A stretch of 64,000 bases of DNA from Bacteroidaceae bacterium (GTDB taxonomy: Bacteria; Bacteroidota; Bacteroidia; Bacteroidales; Bacteroidaceae), in the NCBI GenBank assembly GCA_024398435.1, contig JAKSJD010000009.1:28987-92986 (forward strand). The letters run 5' to 3'. Within the stretch, counting starts at the first letter, position 1. Every line of letters begins with the position of its first letter. Below, piece by piece: positions 1-8,575 of this stretch. The notes beneath the pieces were generated by a model that was not told the DNA's origin, did not search any database, and worked only from the letters and a program-made list of their open reading frames with translations. A program made the position numbers and the translations under genes.

Positions 1-1793
1 GCCTCATCGAAGAGGATATCATTTCCAGCAGGAGCACTGAGGAGCATACCCATACGAACACCATCGGCTCCAAACTTATCGATAAGAAGCAATGGGTCAG
101 GTGAGTTGCCAAGGCTCTTCGACATCTTGCGGCCAAGCTTGTCACGTACAATACCTGTGAAGTAAACATTACGGAAAGGAATGTCCTTCATGTATTCCTC
201 GCCTGCCATAATCATGCGGGCAACCCAGAAGAAGATGATATCCGGACCTGTTACGAGGTCACAAGTTGGATAATAGTATTTGATTTCCTCATTGTCGGGA
301 TTGATTATTCCATCGAAGAGTGAGATTGGCCAAAGCCATGAAGAGAACCATGTATCAAGTGCATCTTCATCTCTACGGAGTTGGTCGATTGTGATATTCT
401 CATATCCAGGGATTGCCTTTGCCTTTGCAAGAGCATCTTCTGGAGTGAGGGCTACAACGAACTTCTCATCCTCTTCATTCTCTGAAGGAAGGAAGTAAGC
501 AGGAATACGATGTCCCCACCAGAGCTGTCGACTGATACACCAATCTTGGATGTTCTCAAGCCAATTTCTGTATGTTGTCACATACTTTGTTGGATAGAAC
601 TTGAGCTGTCCGTTGAGTACTGGTGGAAGAGCAATGTCAGCAAAGTGCTGCATTGAAAGGAACCACTGCTTGCAAAGACGAGGTTCAACGGCTGTGTCTG
701 GATTTCTTTCGCTATAGCCAACCTTATTGTCATAGTCTTCAATCTTCTCGAGCAAACCTGCATCACCGAGGTCGATTGCAATCTGCTTACGAACATCAAA
801 GCGATCCTGACCCACATACATGCCTGCAGCCTCAGAAAGAGTTCCGTCAGGATTGAAGATATCGATTGTCTCGAGGTTGTGAGTCTTACCGAGCATATAG
901 TCGTTTGCATCGTGAGCTGGAGTTACCTTCAAGCAACCAGTACCGAATTCAACATCTACATAGCGGTCTTCGATTACAGGAATCACTCTGCCTACGAGCG
1001 GAACAATCACCTTATGCCCCTTCAACCACTGGTTCTTTGGGTCTTTTGGATTGATACACATTGCTGTATCACCCATGATTGTCTCTGGGCGAGTGGTTGC
1101 AACTACTGCATAGTAGCCTTTTTCATCCTTATGTATGATTTCACCTTCTTCGCCAGTTGGCTGTATTGCTTCCTGATCGGCTACATAATATTTCAGATAA
1201 TAGAGTTTCGACTTCTCCTCCTTGAACACGACTTCCTCTCCTGAAAGCACTGTCTGTGCCTTTGGATCCCAGTTGACCATACGAAGGCCACGATAGATAA
1301 GGCCTTTGTCGTAGAGGTCGACGAATACTCGAATAACGCTTTCGCTTCGCTTTTCATCCATTGTGAAGGCTGTACGATCCCAATCACAACTTGCACCAAG
1401 TTTGCGAAGTTGCTTGAGGATGATGCCTCCGTGTTCTTCTGTCCAAGCCCAAGCATGCTCGAGGAACTGCTCGCGTGTAAGGTCGCGCTTGCGGATTCCT
1501 TCCTTAGCGAGTTTGCCAACGACCTTTGCTTCTGTTGCAATTGAAGCATGGTCGGTTCCTGGTACCCAACATGCGTTCTTTCCATCCATGCGGGCCTTGC
1601 GGATAAGAATGTCCTGTATAGTATTGTTGAGCATGTGGCCCATATGGAGCACACCTGTCACATTTGGTGGCGGAATAACAATTGTATAAGGTTCACGACC
1701 ATCGGGTTTTGAACTGAAGAGCTTGTTATCTTCCCAATACTGATACCATTTTCCTTCTACCTCTGAAGGATTGTACTTAGATGCTAATTCCAT
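1..1793 (-). CDS. valS: Valyl-tRNA synthetase, partial (C-terminus beyond left edge)
   Basis: Class I aminoacyl-tRNA synthetase that charges tRNA-Val with valine in the cytoplasm. About 597 residues are visible, roughly two thirds of a family that normally runs to 870-950 residues; the anticodon-binding C-terminal part lies off the window. The HIGH-type ATP-binding motif reads HMGHM at residues 50-54, inside [13 protein letters not shown], and the second class I motif KMSKS is at residues 556-560 (bases 114-128), followed by LGNSPDP. A stretch typical of the editing insertion lies between them. The ATG at 1793 is chosen because it opens the family-typical [16 protein letters not shown] and sits about 50 nt after a good promoter. 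No frameshift is visible. Identification is secure; only the end is missing. Confidence 0.96.
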   Translation of the reverse strand, partial: MELASKYNPSEVEGKWYQYWEDNKLFSSKPDGREPYTIVIPPPNVTGVLHMGHMLNNTIQDILIRKARMDGKNACWVPGTDHASIATEAKVVGKLAKEGIRKRDLTREQFLEHAWAWTEEHGGIILKQLRKLGASCDWDRTAFTMDEKRSESVIRVFVDLYDKGLIYRGLRMVNWDPKAQTVLSGEEVVFKEEKSKLYYLKYYVADQEAIQPTGEEGEIIHKDEKGYYAVVATTRPETIMGDTAMCINPKDPKNQWLKGHKVIVPLVGRVIPVIEDRYVDVEFGTGCLKVTPAHDANDYMLGKTHNLETIDIFNPDGTLSEAAGMYVGQDRFDVRKQIAIDLGDAGLLEKIEDYDNKVGYSERNPDTAVEPRLCKQWFLSMQHFADIALPPVLNGQLKFYPTKYVTTYRNWLENIQDWCISRQLWWGHRIPAYFLPSENEEDEKFVVALTPEDALAKAKAIPGYENITIDQLRRDEDALDTWFSSWLWPISLFDGIINPDNEEIKYYYPTCDLVTGPDIIFFWVARMIMAGEEYMKDIPFRNVYFTGIVRDKLGRKMSKSLGNSPDPLLLIDKFGADGVRMGMLLSAPAGNDILFDE

Positions 1794-1849
1794 CTTATCA
1801 ATACTTTGTTTATGTTGTTTGAATTAATTTGCTTTTACTAAAACGGGTG

Positions 1850-1880
1850 CAAAGGTACAAAAATATTTCCATTCGGCAAC
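1850..1880 (-). promoter_or_regulatory. Promoter of valS
   Basis: On the minus strand TTG (1880-1878), a 20-bp spacer and TACCTTTG (1857-1850) match the Bacteroidetes TTTG / TAnnTTTG promoter. Predicted start of transcription is near 1843, about 50 nt before the valS ATG. Confidence 0.75.
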
Positions 1881-1943
1881 CTCTTACGCGCGATAAATTA
1901 TAATAATGTGTAGCTTTATATCTTTTTGGCCTTCCAAACAAGT

Positions 1944-1987
1944 AGGGCGGATTGCAATCGCCCTCTCCTATCTGGCATTGGGAGAGG
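1944..1987. other. Pair of intergenic hairpins between divergent valS and blaI
   Basis: The 347-bp gap between valS and the BlaI gene holds two adjacent stem-loops: an AGGGC...GCCCT stem enclosing GATTGCAATC (1944-1963), then CCTCTCC (1962-1968) against GGAGAGG (1981-1987). Neither is followed by a T-tract, so a terminator role is unlikely. The rest of the gap holds the two divergent promoters; no gene is seen. Confidence 0.35.
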
Positions 1988-2081
1988 AGGGGAAATCGCC
2001 TCATTTCGATTAATAAACGTTGTATTTCTAATAATAAATGTTAAAAACGAATGTATTTCGTAAGTTTTCGAATTCTAAATA

Positions 2082-2112
2082 TTTCGAAATACAATTTATT
2101 TCATTTACTTTG
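2082..2112 (+). promoter_or_regulatory. Promoter and candidate operator of first blaI/M56 operon
   Basis: TTACTTTG (2105-2112) with TTTCG (2082-2086) 20 bp upstream is a near-consensus Bacteroidetes promoter, 29 nt before the ATG at 2141. A perfect 10-bp palindrome ATTTCGAAAT (2081-2090) overlies the -33 region, and GTATTTCG (2053-2060) faces CGAAATAC (2085-2092). These symmetrical sequences are plausible sites for the BlaI-type repressor encoded just downstream; that is inference. Confidence 0.55.
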
Positions 2113-2140
2113 CAAGCAGAAAACAAAAAACTCGAATAAT

Positions 2141-2539
2141 ATGAAGCGAAAAGACAACACTTTGACACGGATTGAGTTTCAGGTAATGTCAATCCTCTGG
2201 GACATCAACAGTCCTGCCTGTGGACATGATATTCTTGAACGTTATGACGAACCAAAACCTTCCTACACCACTATTGCCACCTATATGCGCATTCTTTACG
2301 AAAAGGGATTTGTGGATTATTTCAAGAAAGAAGGTGGAGGCAAAACTCAATGGTATATTGCAAAGATAACCCGTGCAGAATACACGAGAATGACAATGGA
2401 AACCGTGAAGAAGAATTTCTTCGACGGCAATCTAAAGTCGATGTTCAGCTATTTCCTGGAAGAGGAGAATCTTTCGATTGAGGAGATGAAGGAATTGCTC
2501 GACAAGCTGGAAGACGAGAACAACGATGTAGAACTATAA
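2141..2539 (+). CDS. BlaI/MecI-family transcriptional repressor (first copy)
   Basis: A 132-residue winged-helix repressor of the BlaI/MecI (penicillinase repressor) family. Family features are LTRIEFQVMSILWD at the N-terminus, PSYTTIATYMRILYEKGFVDY for the recognition helix and wing, and an acidic helical C-terminal dimerisation part. In this family the repressor is cleaved or released when a partner M56 membrane protease senses a signal; here that partner starts 13 bp downstream, so the two are one operon. The reading frame is open upstream to 2051, but the ATG at 2141 is chosen because the family homology starts there and the promoter -7 box (2105-2112) lies inside the longer frame. The second copy in this window starts at 37585. 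The inducing signal is unknown; nothing nearby suggests beta-lactam resistance. Confidence 0.88.
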   Translation: MKRKDNTLTRIEFQVMSILWDINSPACGHDILERYDEPKPSYTTIATYMRILYEKGFVDYFKKEGGGKTQWYIAKITRAEYTRMTMETVKKNFFDGNLKSMFSYFLEEENLSIEEMKELLDKLEDENNDVEL

Positions 2540-2552
2540 AACCTATCGACCT

Positions 2553-4373
2553 ATGAGTGATTTCCTTTTATATGCAATCAAGTCGGCATTCGTACTTTCG
2601 ATACTTTATGTGCCTTACATGCTGATGCTGAGAAACGAGAAGTTCTTCCGTTTCAACCGAATGACTATCATCAGTATTCTGTTACTTTCCGTCTTGTTGC
2701 CTCTTTGCAACCTTCCTTTCCTTTCGCTCGACCAGCAACCAGTGGTACAGGCAGCTCAGCAACAAATTATAGAGATTGGCATTCCCATCAAGACGAATTA
2801 TGTGGTTGTAGCGACCGAAAAGTCGCATTCCATCTCATGGTTCCAAGTTGTGAGCATCATCTATTTGATAGGAATGGCAGTTGTTTTGCTTATTCGTTCC
2901 ATCCAGTTCTGCCGAATGGGAATGGTGATTCGAGGTGGAACATTGTGGAAGGAGAAGCAGGATGGAATCAACATTTATTGTCATGCTGATGAAGTTGCGC
3001 CTTTCAGTTGGCTCAACAACATTGTGATTGGCAAGAACGATTATGACAGTAATGGCCATGAAATCATACTTCATGAGAAGGGGCACATCCTATGCCGCCA
3101 CTCGCTCGACATAATTTTCCTCACACTCGTCCAGATGCTCCAATGGTGGAATCCGTTGGTTTACATCCTTGGCATGAGCCTTCGGGATGTCCACGAATAT
3201 GAAGCAGATGATTATGTACTTCGTGAAGGTGTAAGCCTCAATGGCTATCAAAAGATACTAATAACAAAGGCAATCGAATCAAGTAGCTACACTTTTGCCA
3301 ACAATTTCAACCATAGTTTAATCAAAAAAAGAATTTTCATGATGAGCAAGAAGAATTCAAATCCATGGCGAAGAAGTAAAGCTTTGTACTTCATCCCAAT
3401 GGTGGCAATTGCCTTGAGTGCGTTCGCCACTCCAAAGTTTATCGCTCCCATCGAAGAGGCAGTGGAAAACCTCAACGATAATCCTGTAATGGTAGAACCC
3501 GTAGATACCTGCAATGCCGAAATCAATCCTGATGACTACACTATCCTTATAGACGGAAAAATGTCAACATCTGAAGAATTGAAGAATCTCGACAAATCCA
3601 TGATTGCCCATGCCACCATCATCGACGATGTAGATAAAGTAAAGCAGCAGTTTGGCAATCAAATGACGAAACCTGCCATTGTCATTCAAACTATGACAGA
3701 GAAGGATGATAATGTGGCAAAGGGAAAGGCCAAATATGTTCGGGTAATGAAAGACGAACACAATCGAATCATCGGTTTCAAGCCTACGAATGAAAGCATT
3801 GGCAATCCTGTTGCCGGTCAAATCAATGAGGTTCCAGTCGATCATGTATACATTTTCAATGGCACCGAAGGCGGAAATGTCTATGATGTCACACTCGACC
3901 AATGCCGACAAGCCACAGAAGATGAAGTTGCCAATATAGAGAAACTGCATTACAATCAGTATTTACTGACTACCAGTCCTGATGGTTCTGCTAAGTTCAA
4001 CAATAAGGACAAGGGAGGCCTCTTGATTCTAAGCATAATATCCGAATCAGAACTTAAAGCCAAGCTAGAAGAATCTGCAAGTGCTTCTCCATCCATTATT
4101 GAAGTCAAACAAGATAATGGTGTGAATAGCAAGAGCATCAAAATCGAAATCAAGGAGAATGGCGACGTTCTCTTCGGTGAAGATGGAAAGAAAATGAGAG
4201 TGGTTTCGGATGAGGAACTAAAGCAGGAAATTCGCAACTTGAGCAACACTACATTGCAAGCAAAGGTAACTACCGATATGAATGCAGCACAGGAACAGCT
4301 TGATACAGTGAGGGACATCTTTAGAATTGCAGAAAAAGTCCAAGTGACATACAAAATGGAAAAAGAGAAATAG
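2553..4373 (+). CDS. M56 (BlaR1/MecR1-type) membrane metallopeptidase, first copy
   Basis: A 606-residue sensor-protease partner of the BlaI repressor upstream. Membrane segments lie near residues 4-25, 37-57 and 96-117. The zinc-protease motif is HEKGH at residues 174-178, followed by the family's RDVHEYEADDYVLREG segment that carries the third metal ligand. A last hydrophobic segment (about 277-292) leads into a C-terminal domain of some 310 residues. In contrast to the second M56 copy (37978-39717), that domain shows no TonB-like signature and is not recognised. The family anchors in the inner membrane with an intracellular protease loop and an exported C-terminal sensor. A strong terminator follows at 4461. 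Protease assignment is firm; substrate (BlaI) is inferred from adjacency. Confidence 0.88.
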   Translation: MSDFLLYAIKSAFVLSILYVPYMLMLRNEKFFRFNRMTIISILLLSVLLPLCNLPFLSLDQQPVVQAAQQQIIEIGIPIKTNYVVVATEKSHSISWFQVVSIIYLIGMAVVLLIRSIQFCRMGMVIRGGTLWKEKQDGINIYCHADEVAPFSWLNNIVIGKNDYDSNGHEIILHEKGHILCRHSLDIIFLTLVQMLQWWNPLVYILGMSLRDVHEYEADDYVLREGVSLNGYQKILITKAIESSSYTFANNFNHSLIKKRIFMMSKKNSNPWRRSKALYFIPMVAIALSAFATPKFIAPIEEAVENLNDNPVMVEPVDTCNAEINPDDYTILIDGKMSTSEELKNLDKSMIAHATIIDDVDKVKQQFGNQMTKPAIVIQTMTEKDDNVAKGKAKYVRVMKDEHNRIIGFKPTNESIGNPVAGQINEVPVDHVYIFNGTEGGNVYDVTLDQCRQATEDEVANIEKLHYNQYLLTTSPDGSAKFNNKDKGGLLILSIISESELKAKLEESASASPSIIEVKQDNGVNSKSIKIEIKENGDVLFGEDGKKMRVVSDEELKQEIRNLSNTTLQAKVTTDMNAAQEQLDTVRDIFRIAEKVQVTYKMEKEK

Positions 4374-4460
4374 CAATAGACATAAGGTTAATTTAGCCTC
4401 TAAAAGTTAAACAAAGCAAAGAAAGTAAAACAGTAATCAATTAATCAAATGCAATTGCTC

Positions 4461-4504
4461 AATCGCACTGAACTGCGAAGTTCGGTGCGATTTTTTCTTT
4501 TCCT
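4461..4504 (+). terminator. Intrinsic terminator after the first blaI/M56 operon
   Basis: A 13-bp stem (4461-4473 with 4480-4492, one wobble pair) closes a TGCGAA loop and runs into a T-rich tract. Confidence 0.85.
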
Positions 4505-4612
4505 CGAATCACAATACTCTGAAAAATCATTCCTCCACTTTTACTTATGCCTTCTCGCCTTTCACTTTCGTTTCGGGACCTTTCTATTTAATCCCATTCA
4601 AGCTTCCAAAGC

Positions 4613-4700
4613 ACTCCACTTATATTTCCTCAAACATTTTCTTTCATTTCCACAAGCATTTTCCGACATTTTCCCTAACATTTCCTTTGTCAATCAAAAA
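4613..4700. repeat. 22-bp-period pyrimidine-rich array upstream of the HU-type gene
   Basis: CATTTTC or CATTTCC begins at 4635, 4657 and 4679, exactly 22 bp apart, with a second CATTT copy inside the units at 4645 and 4667 (again 22 bp apart). A weaker unit (4613-4634) precedes them. The last unit contains the -33 element of the promoter at 4686-4716. The sequence word is unrelated to the array at 4733. Confidence 0.55.
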
Positions 4701-4716
4701 TAAAGTACTATCTTTG
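4686..4716 (+). promoter_or_regulatory. Promoter of the HU-type gene
   Basis: TTTG (4686-4689), 19-bp spacer, TATCTTTG (4709-4716): full Bacteroidetes consensus. Transcription should start near 4723, giving a leader of about 180 nt that contains the palindromic array at 4733-4819. Confidence 0.8.
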
Positions 4717-4732
4717 CAGCGAAAAAGTTAGA

Positions 4733-4819
4733 GTCATAAGTTATGACTTCAACGTCATAAGGTTATGTCTCACAAATCATAATGTTACGACTTCAGAGTC
4801 ATAAGTTATGACTTGCAAA
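4733..4819. repeat. Four-unit, 21-22-bp palindromic array in the leader of the HU-type gene
   Basis: Units start at 4733, 4754, 4776 and 4798 (steps 21, 22, 22). The core is the palindrome GTCATAAGTTATGAC, perfect in the first and last units and degenerate in the middle two. In RNA each unit could form a small hairpin; in DNA each could be a dimeric protein site. Confidence 0.7.
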
Positions 4820-4903
4820 ATGAAGCAAGGAATTTTGACGAATGCAAAACGGAAAAGGCAGATTATCAAGTAAATAAAATATAAAACTAAAACAAACATT
4901 ATC

Positions 4904-5524
4904 ATGAAGTACATCAAACAGGAATTTGCGGATTTCCATGCCAAGGGCACTCCTCAGCACTACATCCGCCCTCAAATCGAGGCTCACATCCATTGGAAGG
5001 AACTCATTAGCCGAATGCGCTACCATAACCAAAGTCTTTCGGAAGGCGAAATCGTGACCGTCATGGAACAACTCGAAAAGACGGTGAGCGAACTCTTGGC
5101 TCAGGGATTTGCAGTGGAAATCGGCAATCTCGGCTACCTCTCCCCTTCTCTCGGCCTTAAGAAAGGCAAGGAAATGGATTCGCTCGAAGGCAATGACCCT
5201 AAGCGAAATGCCCAAAGCATCAAGGTGGACGGAATCGATGTGAGCATCAACCGAAAGTTCGTGGAAAAGGTGGACAAGATGGCTCATATAGAATATGGAG
5301 GCACAGTTCGTTTGCGTCAAAAGGTGTACACCAAAACGCAACGACTCGAGAAAGCAAAGGAACACATCCAGAGATACGGTTTTATCCGCATTTTCGACTA
5401 CATGAACCTCGTAAATATCTCTCACACTCAGGCAGTTGTCGAACTTCGCGAATTCGCAAACGACCCAGAAACCCACATTACTCGTCAAGGCAAGAAGGCT
5501 TCGCTCATGTACGTCTTAAAATAA
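4904..5524 (+). CDS. HU-family DNA-binding protein (HU-HIG-like, with C-terminal winged-helix-like part)
   Basis: A 206-residue protein. Residues about 1-125 look like the Bacteroidetes HU-like domain (HU-HIG group): a helical part followed by the beta-arm region FAVEIGNLGYLSPSLGLKKG and a basic IDVSINRKFVEKV segment. Residues about 145-206 (KAKEHIQRYGFIRIFDYMNL then VNISHTQAVVELREF and a short basic tail) read as a helix-turn-helix or winged-helix unit, a fusion known for HU-HIG proteins. Ordinary HU is about 90 residues, so this is more than double. Such proteins bind DNA in the nucleoid and may regulate genes. It stands alone between its own promoter and the amidase promoter; its upstream region holds two 22-bp arrays, which could be its own binding sites (inference). 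Confidence 0.75.
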   Translation: MKYIKQEFADFHAKGTPQHYIRPQIEAHIHWKELISRMRYHNQSLSEGEIVTVMEQLEKTVSELLAQGFAVEIGNLGYLSPSLGLKKGKEMDSLEGNDPKRNAQSIKVDGIDVSINRKFVEKVDKMAHIEYGGTVRLRQKVYTKTQRLEKAKEHIQRYGFIRIFDYMNLVNISHTQAVVELREFANDPETHITRQGKKASLMYVLK

Positions 5525-5589
5525 TACACTTTCCTTCGCTTTCGCACTCCCTTTATGTTGAAAAGTCGGAAAGAATAGAATATTTATCT

Positions 5590-5649
5590 GCCGAAGGACA
5601 AGATTTCGGCCCTTCGGCTTGGAATATTCGGTAATTTGTCGTATCTTTG
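5590..5649 (+). promoter_or_regulatory. Hairpin and promoter upstream of the amidase gene
   Basis: TATCTTTG (5642-5649) with TTG (5619-5621) 20 bp upstream forms the promoter. Just before it an 8-bp stem GCCGAAGG (5590-5597) / CCTTCGGC (5611-5618) may end transcription from the HU-type gene, although no T-tract follows. Confidence 0.6.
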
Positions 5650-5699
5650 CATTGAATATTGCACGTTGCATAGCAACATGCAAGTGAAGAACGTTTACA

Positions 5700-7139
5700 A
5701 TGATCAAGAAAACAATTCATACCATACTCGTCCTCTGCTTGGCCCTCGCCTTGCCTCTCACGGCCATGGGACAAAACGACAAGTTCATCGTCGTTCTCGA
5801 TGCCGGACACGGAGGCCATGATGCAGGTGCAGTAGGACGACCAACCACCAACCGCGAGAAAGACATCAACCTCGCAATCACACTGAAAGTCGGCCAGTTG
5901 CTGAAGAAAAACTGTCCCGATGTGCAGGTGCTCTACACTCGCGACACTGACGTTTTCGTCACTCTCGACGGCCGAGCAAACATTGCCAACAAGGCAAAGG
6001 CAAACCTCTTCGTCAGCATCCACACCAACGCAATCGAGCGCTCGCCTTCGCGTCAGCCAGTGGGTGTACAATCCTACACATTGAGCCTCAAGACGGTAGG
6101 TACAAACCTCGAAGTGGAAAAGCGCGAGAACTCGGTCATCCAGTTTGAAGCCGACGGAGAGCAGAAATACAGTTTTGCCAATCCAAACTCCAGCGAATCG
6201 GACATTATCTTCGAACTCATGCAAGACCAGGACATGCAGGAAAGTGTGAACTTCGCCAAGCTTGCCCAGGAAGAAATGGTAAGAAGCGGTGGACGAAACG
6301 ATATGGGAGTGCTCCAAGCCAATTTGGCCGTACTCCGACTCACCTACATGCCTTCAGTGCTTCTTGAGGTAGGATTCATCTCAACCCCAGCCGAAGAAAC
6401 ATTTCTCATGTCGGACGAAGGACGAACAGTAATGGCTCAGTGTATCTACAACGCCATTTCAAGATACAAAACCCAACATACGGGTCGAATGTCAAACCTT
6501 GAAAAGATTGACACAAAGGCAGCTAACAAAATCGTTGAGGAACGAGAGGCAGAACGCCTGAAACAGGAAGCCGCCCAAGCCGAAGCCGATGCGAAGAAAG
6601 CAGAAGATGAAAGAAAAGCAGATGAAGCACGTGCAGCTCAAGCTGCTGAAGCACAAGCCAAAGCACAGGAAGCTCGCGAAATAGCTGAACGAGACAATGC
6701 CGAAGCTAAGCAAGCCACTGCTAACCGAAAGGCCGCAGAAGCACAACTCAAACAAGCTGACGATGCTCTCAAGAAGGCAGAAAACGAACTCAAACTGGCT
6801 CAGGCAGCGACTCAAAACCCTGCCCTACTATCGAAAATTCCGACTTCTTCAAATTCAAAGACAACTCAACCAACTGCCGGAATCGTGTTCAAAGTTCAGC
6901 TCTTTGCCTCACAAAGAGAAATCAAGAAAGGCAGTGCCGAAATGAAAGGACTTGATGCTGATTCGTTCAAGGAAGGCGACCTCTACAAATACACTTATGG
7001 AGCAACAACCGACTACAACGAGATTCTTCGCATCAAGAAGGAAATCGCAAGCAAGTTCCCCGACACATTCATCGTTGCCTTCAAGGATGGAGTCAAGATG
7101 AACACAAACGAAGCCATCAAACAATGGAGGGCTAAATAA
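5700..7139 (+). CDS. N-acetylmuramoyl-L-alanine amidase (Amidase_3) with coiled coil and SPOR-like C-terminus
   Basis: Secreted zinc amidase that cuts the bond between N-acetylmuramic acid and the stem peptide, used in daughter-cell separation. A signal peptide covers residues 1-24 (hydrophobic core, then TAMG/QN). The Amidase_3 domain spans about 29-260: zinc ligands His37 (DAGHGGHDAG), Glu53 (NREKD) and His108 (SIHTNA), catalytic Glu223 (LLEVGF). An Ala/Glu/Lys-rich coiled coil (about 265-385) links to a C-terminal domain (about 397-475, beginning FKVQLFASQREIKKGSAEM) that resembles a SPOR peptidoglycan-binding domain. The gene for an MCE-domain protein follows after 78 bp in the same direction, an arrangement common in Bacteroidales. 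Length, 479 residues, is normal for this architecture. Confidence 0.92.
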   Translation: MIKKTIHTILVLCLALALPLTAMGQNDKFIVVLDAGHGGHDAGAVGRPTTNREKDINLAITLKVGQLLKKNCPDVQVLYTRDTDVFVTLDGRANIANKAKANLFVSIHTNAIERSPSRQPVGVQSYTLSLKTVGTNLEVEKRENSVIQFEADGEQKYSFANPNSSESDIIFELMQDQDMQESVNFAKLAQEEMVRSGGRNDMGVLQANLAVLRLTYMPSVLLEVGFISTPAEETFLMSDEGRTVMAQCIYNAISRYKTQHTGRMSNLEKIDTKAANKIVEEREAERLKQEAAQAEADAKKAEDERKADEARAAQAAEAQAKAQEAREIAERDNAEAKQATANRKAAEAQLKQADDALKKAENELKLAQAATQNPALLSKIPTSSNSKTTQPTAGIVFKVQLFASQREIKKGSAEMKGLDADSFKEGDLYKYTYGATTDYNEILRIKKEIASKFPDTFIVAFKDGVKMNTNEAIKQWRAK

Positions 7140-7217
7140 CAAGAAAAAAGAAACAGACGCTCACGCGCATATATAATATATAATAATGTGTAACCAAACT
7201 ACATACAAGTTCTAAGG

Positions 7218-8132
7218 ATGAAATCGAAGGAAATAAAAATAGCAATCATAGCAATCATAGCAGTCGTCATAGTTTATCTCGGCATAATCTTCCTAAAGGG
7301 CCTCAAGCTCTTCAGCACTGATAACGTCTACTATGTAGAAATGGCCAACGTAGGAGGACTTGCAAAGTCGGCTGAAGTAACTGCAAGCGGTATGAACATC
7401 GGACAAGTAAAGGACATCACCTACAATGCCGCAAGCCAAATGCTCACAGTGGCTGTAGAACTGAAAGAGGGAATGTCACTCACCAAAGGCAGTCACGCCA
7501 ACATCACAAAAGAACTCCTCGGAGCTCCTAAACTCAATATCGTACTCGGCACAAACCCAAGTGCAACACTCGCAAAGGGTGATACAATCTTCGGTGAAGC
7601 AGGTTCCGACCTCATGGCAGCCGCAGGAAACATGATTCCACAGATAGAGCAAATGATGCCAAAACTCGATTCAATCCTCACTGCTCTGTCTGCCCTCACC
7701 TCCGACCCAGCTCTCATGCAGTCGCTCCACAACCTTGAAGACATTACAAGCAACCTCAAGACAACAACCACAGACATCAACTCAATGCTCGGGAAAGACA
7801 TTCCTCAACTCATGACAAAAGCAAACAACATCTGTGGAAACCTTGAGACAACAACTAGTAAACTCAACCGAATCGACATAGAAGGAATTGCAAACAATGC
7901 CAACAACACACTCAATTCGGCCAACAAGACAATGAACGAGCTCCAACTCTTCACTGGCAAGCTCAACAATCCCAACTCATCACTCGGCAAGCTCCTCAAC
8001 GACGCAAGCGTCTACAACAATCTCGACGCAACAATGGAAAATGCATCCAAGCTGCTCGAGGATATGAGGGAACACCCTTCACGCTATGTACACTTCTCCG
8101 TATTCGGCAAGAAGGACAAGCCACAGGAATAA
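7218..8132 (+). CDS. MCE-domain (MlaD family) lipid-transport protein
   Basis: A 304-residue periplasmic protein anchored by one N-terminal membrane helix (about residues 8-28, KIAIIAIIAVVIVYLGIIFL). The MCE domain occupies about 36-115 (VYYVEMANVGGLAKSAEVT, GMNIGQVKDI, ELLGAPKLNIVLG). The rest is helical and Asn/Thr/Leu-rich, as in the family's channel-forming or needle-like C-termini. MlaD-type proteins form hexamers that move phospholipids between the inner and outer membranes with an ABC transporter; no ABC subunits are encoded nearby, so partners must lie elsewhere. It probably shares a transcript with the amidase, and a terminator follows immediately. Family call is firm; substrate is inferred. 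Confidence 0.88.
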   Translation: MKSKEIKIAIIAIIAVVIVYLGIIFLKGLKLFSTDNVYYVEMANVGGLAKSAEVTASGMNIGQVKDITYNAASQMLTVAVELKEGMSLTKGSHANITKELLGAPKLNIVLGTNPSATLAKGDTIFGEAGSDLMAAAGNMIPQIEQMMPKLDSILTALSALTSDPALMQSLHNLEDITSNLKTTTTDINSMLGKDIPQLMTKANNICGNLETTTSKLNRIDIEGIANNANNTLNSANKTMNELQLFTGKLNNPNSSLGKLLNDASVYNNLDATMENASKLLEDMREHPSRYVHFSVFGKKDKPQE

Positions 8133-8139
8133 GCCACTA

Positions 8140-8166
8140 CCCCACACCTCCGTGGGGTTTGTGCTT
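8140..8166 (+). terminator. Intrinsic terminator after the amidase/MCE operon
   Basis: CCCCAC (8140-8145) pairs with GTGGGG (8152-8157) and is followed by TTTGTGCTTT. Confidence 0.75.
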
Positions 8167-8489
8167 TAAATAATTGCCTTCAAAAACGCAAAAACGAATA
8201 CAAAGCCACGCAAATAGAGAATTGTCTTATTTAAATTTCATACAAATAAAACATTCTCAACAAGCAAAATTGGCAAATAAACGTAAAGTGCTGATTTTTC
8301 AGCAATATAGAGATGCTTTTACAAGATGAAAAAATAAGCATTTCATAAGTTAAAAAATGATAAACCGCTGAATAGCAAAGGTATGATAAAATACGCTTTA
8401 AAATGTGCAAAAACCTTATACAATTGTGTAAGTTGCTGAAACAAAAACAATTAAGCATAAAAACCTTAAAACTACACAACAAAACACAT

Positions 8490-8520
8490 TTTGCCATTCC
8501 AAAAAGAAGTTGTACCTTTG
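8490..8520 (+). promoter_or_regulatory. Promoter of dnaA
   Basis: TTTG (8490-8493), 19-bp spacer, TACCTTTG (8513-8520). The AT-rich 320 bp before it (8167-8489) hold no gene, and no TTATCCACA-type DnaA box was noticed there. Confidence 0.8.
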
Positions 8521-8575
8521 CAGCGTAGGAATTAAAATGGTAAGCTAAACGCAAGCTAAATTCGAAATCAAAGAG

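Noticed and set aside
2051-2140. N-terminal extension of the first BlaI protein
   Set aside because: The extra codons cover the promoter and show no family similarity; the ATG at 2141 fits.
2141-4373. Beta-lactam resistance operon
   Set aside because: Only the BlaI and M56 parts are present; there is no penicillin-binding sensor domain and no beta-lactamase, so a resistance role is not supported.
4449-4703. 84-codon plus-strand frame upstream of the HU-type gene
   Set aside because: It runs through the intrinsic terminator, the 22-bp array and the -33 element, and its residues reflect those repeats.
8167-8489. oriC next to dnaA
   Set aside because: The gap is AT-rich, but no cluster of TTATCCACA-type DnaA boxes was found on either strand, and in Bacteroidetes the origin is often not at dnaA.
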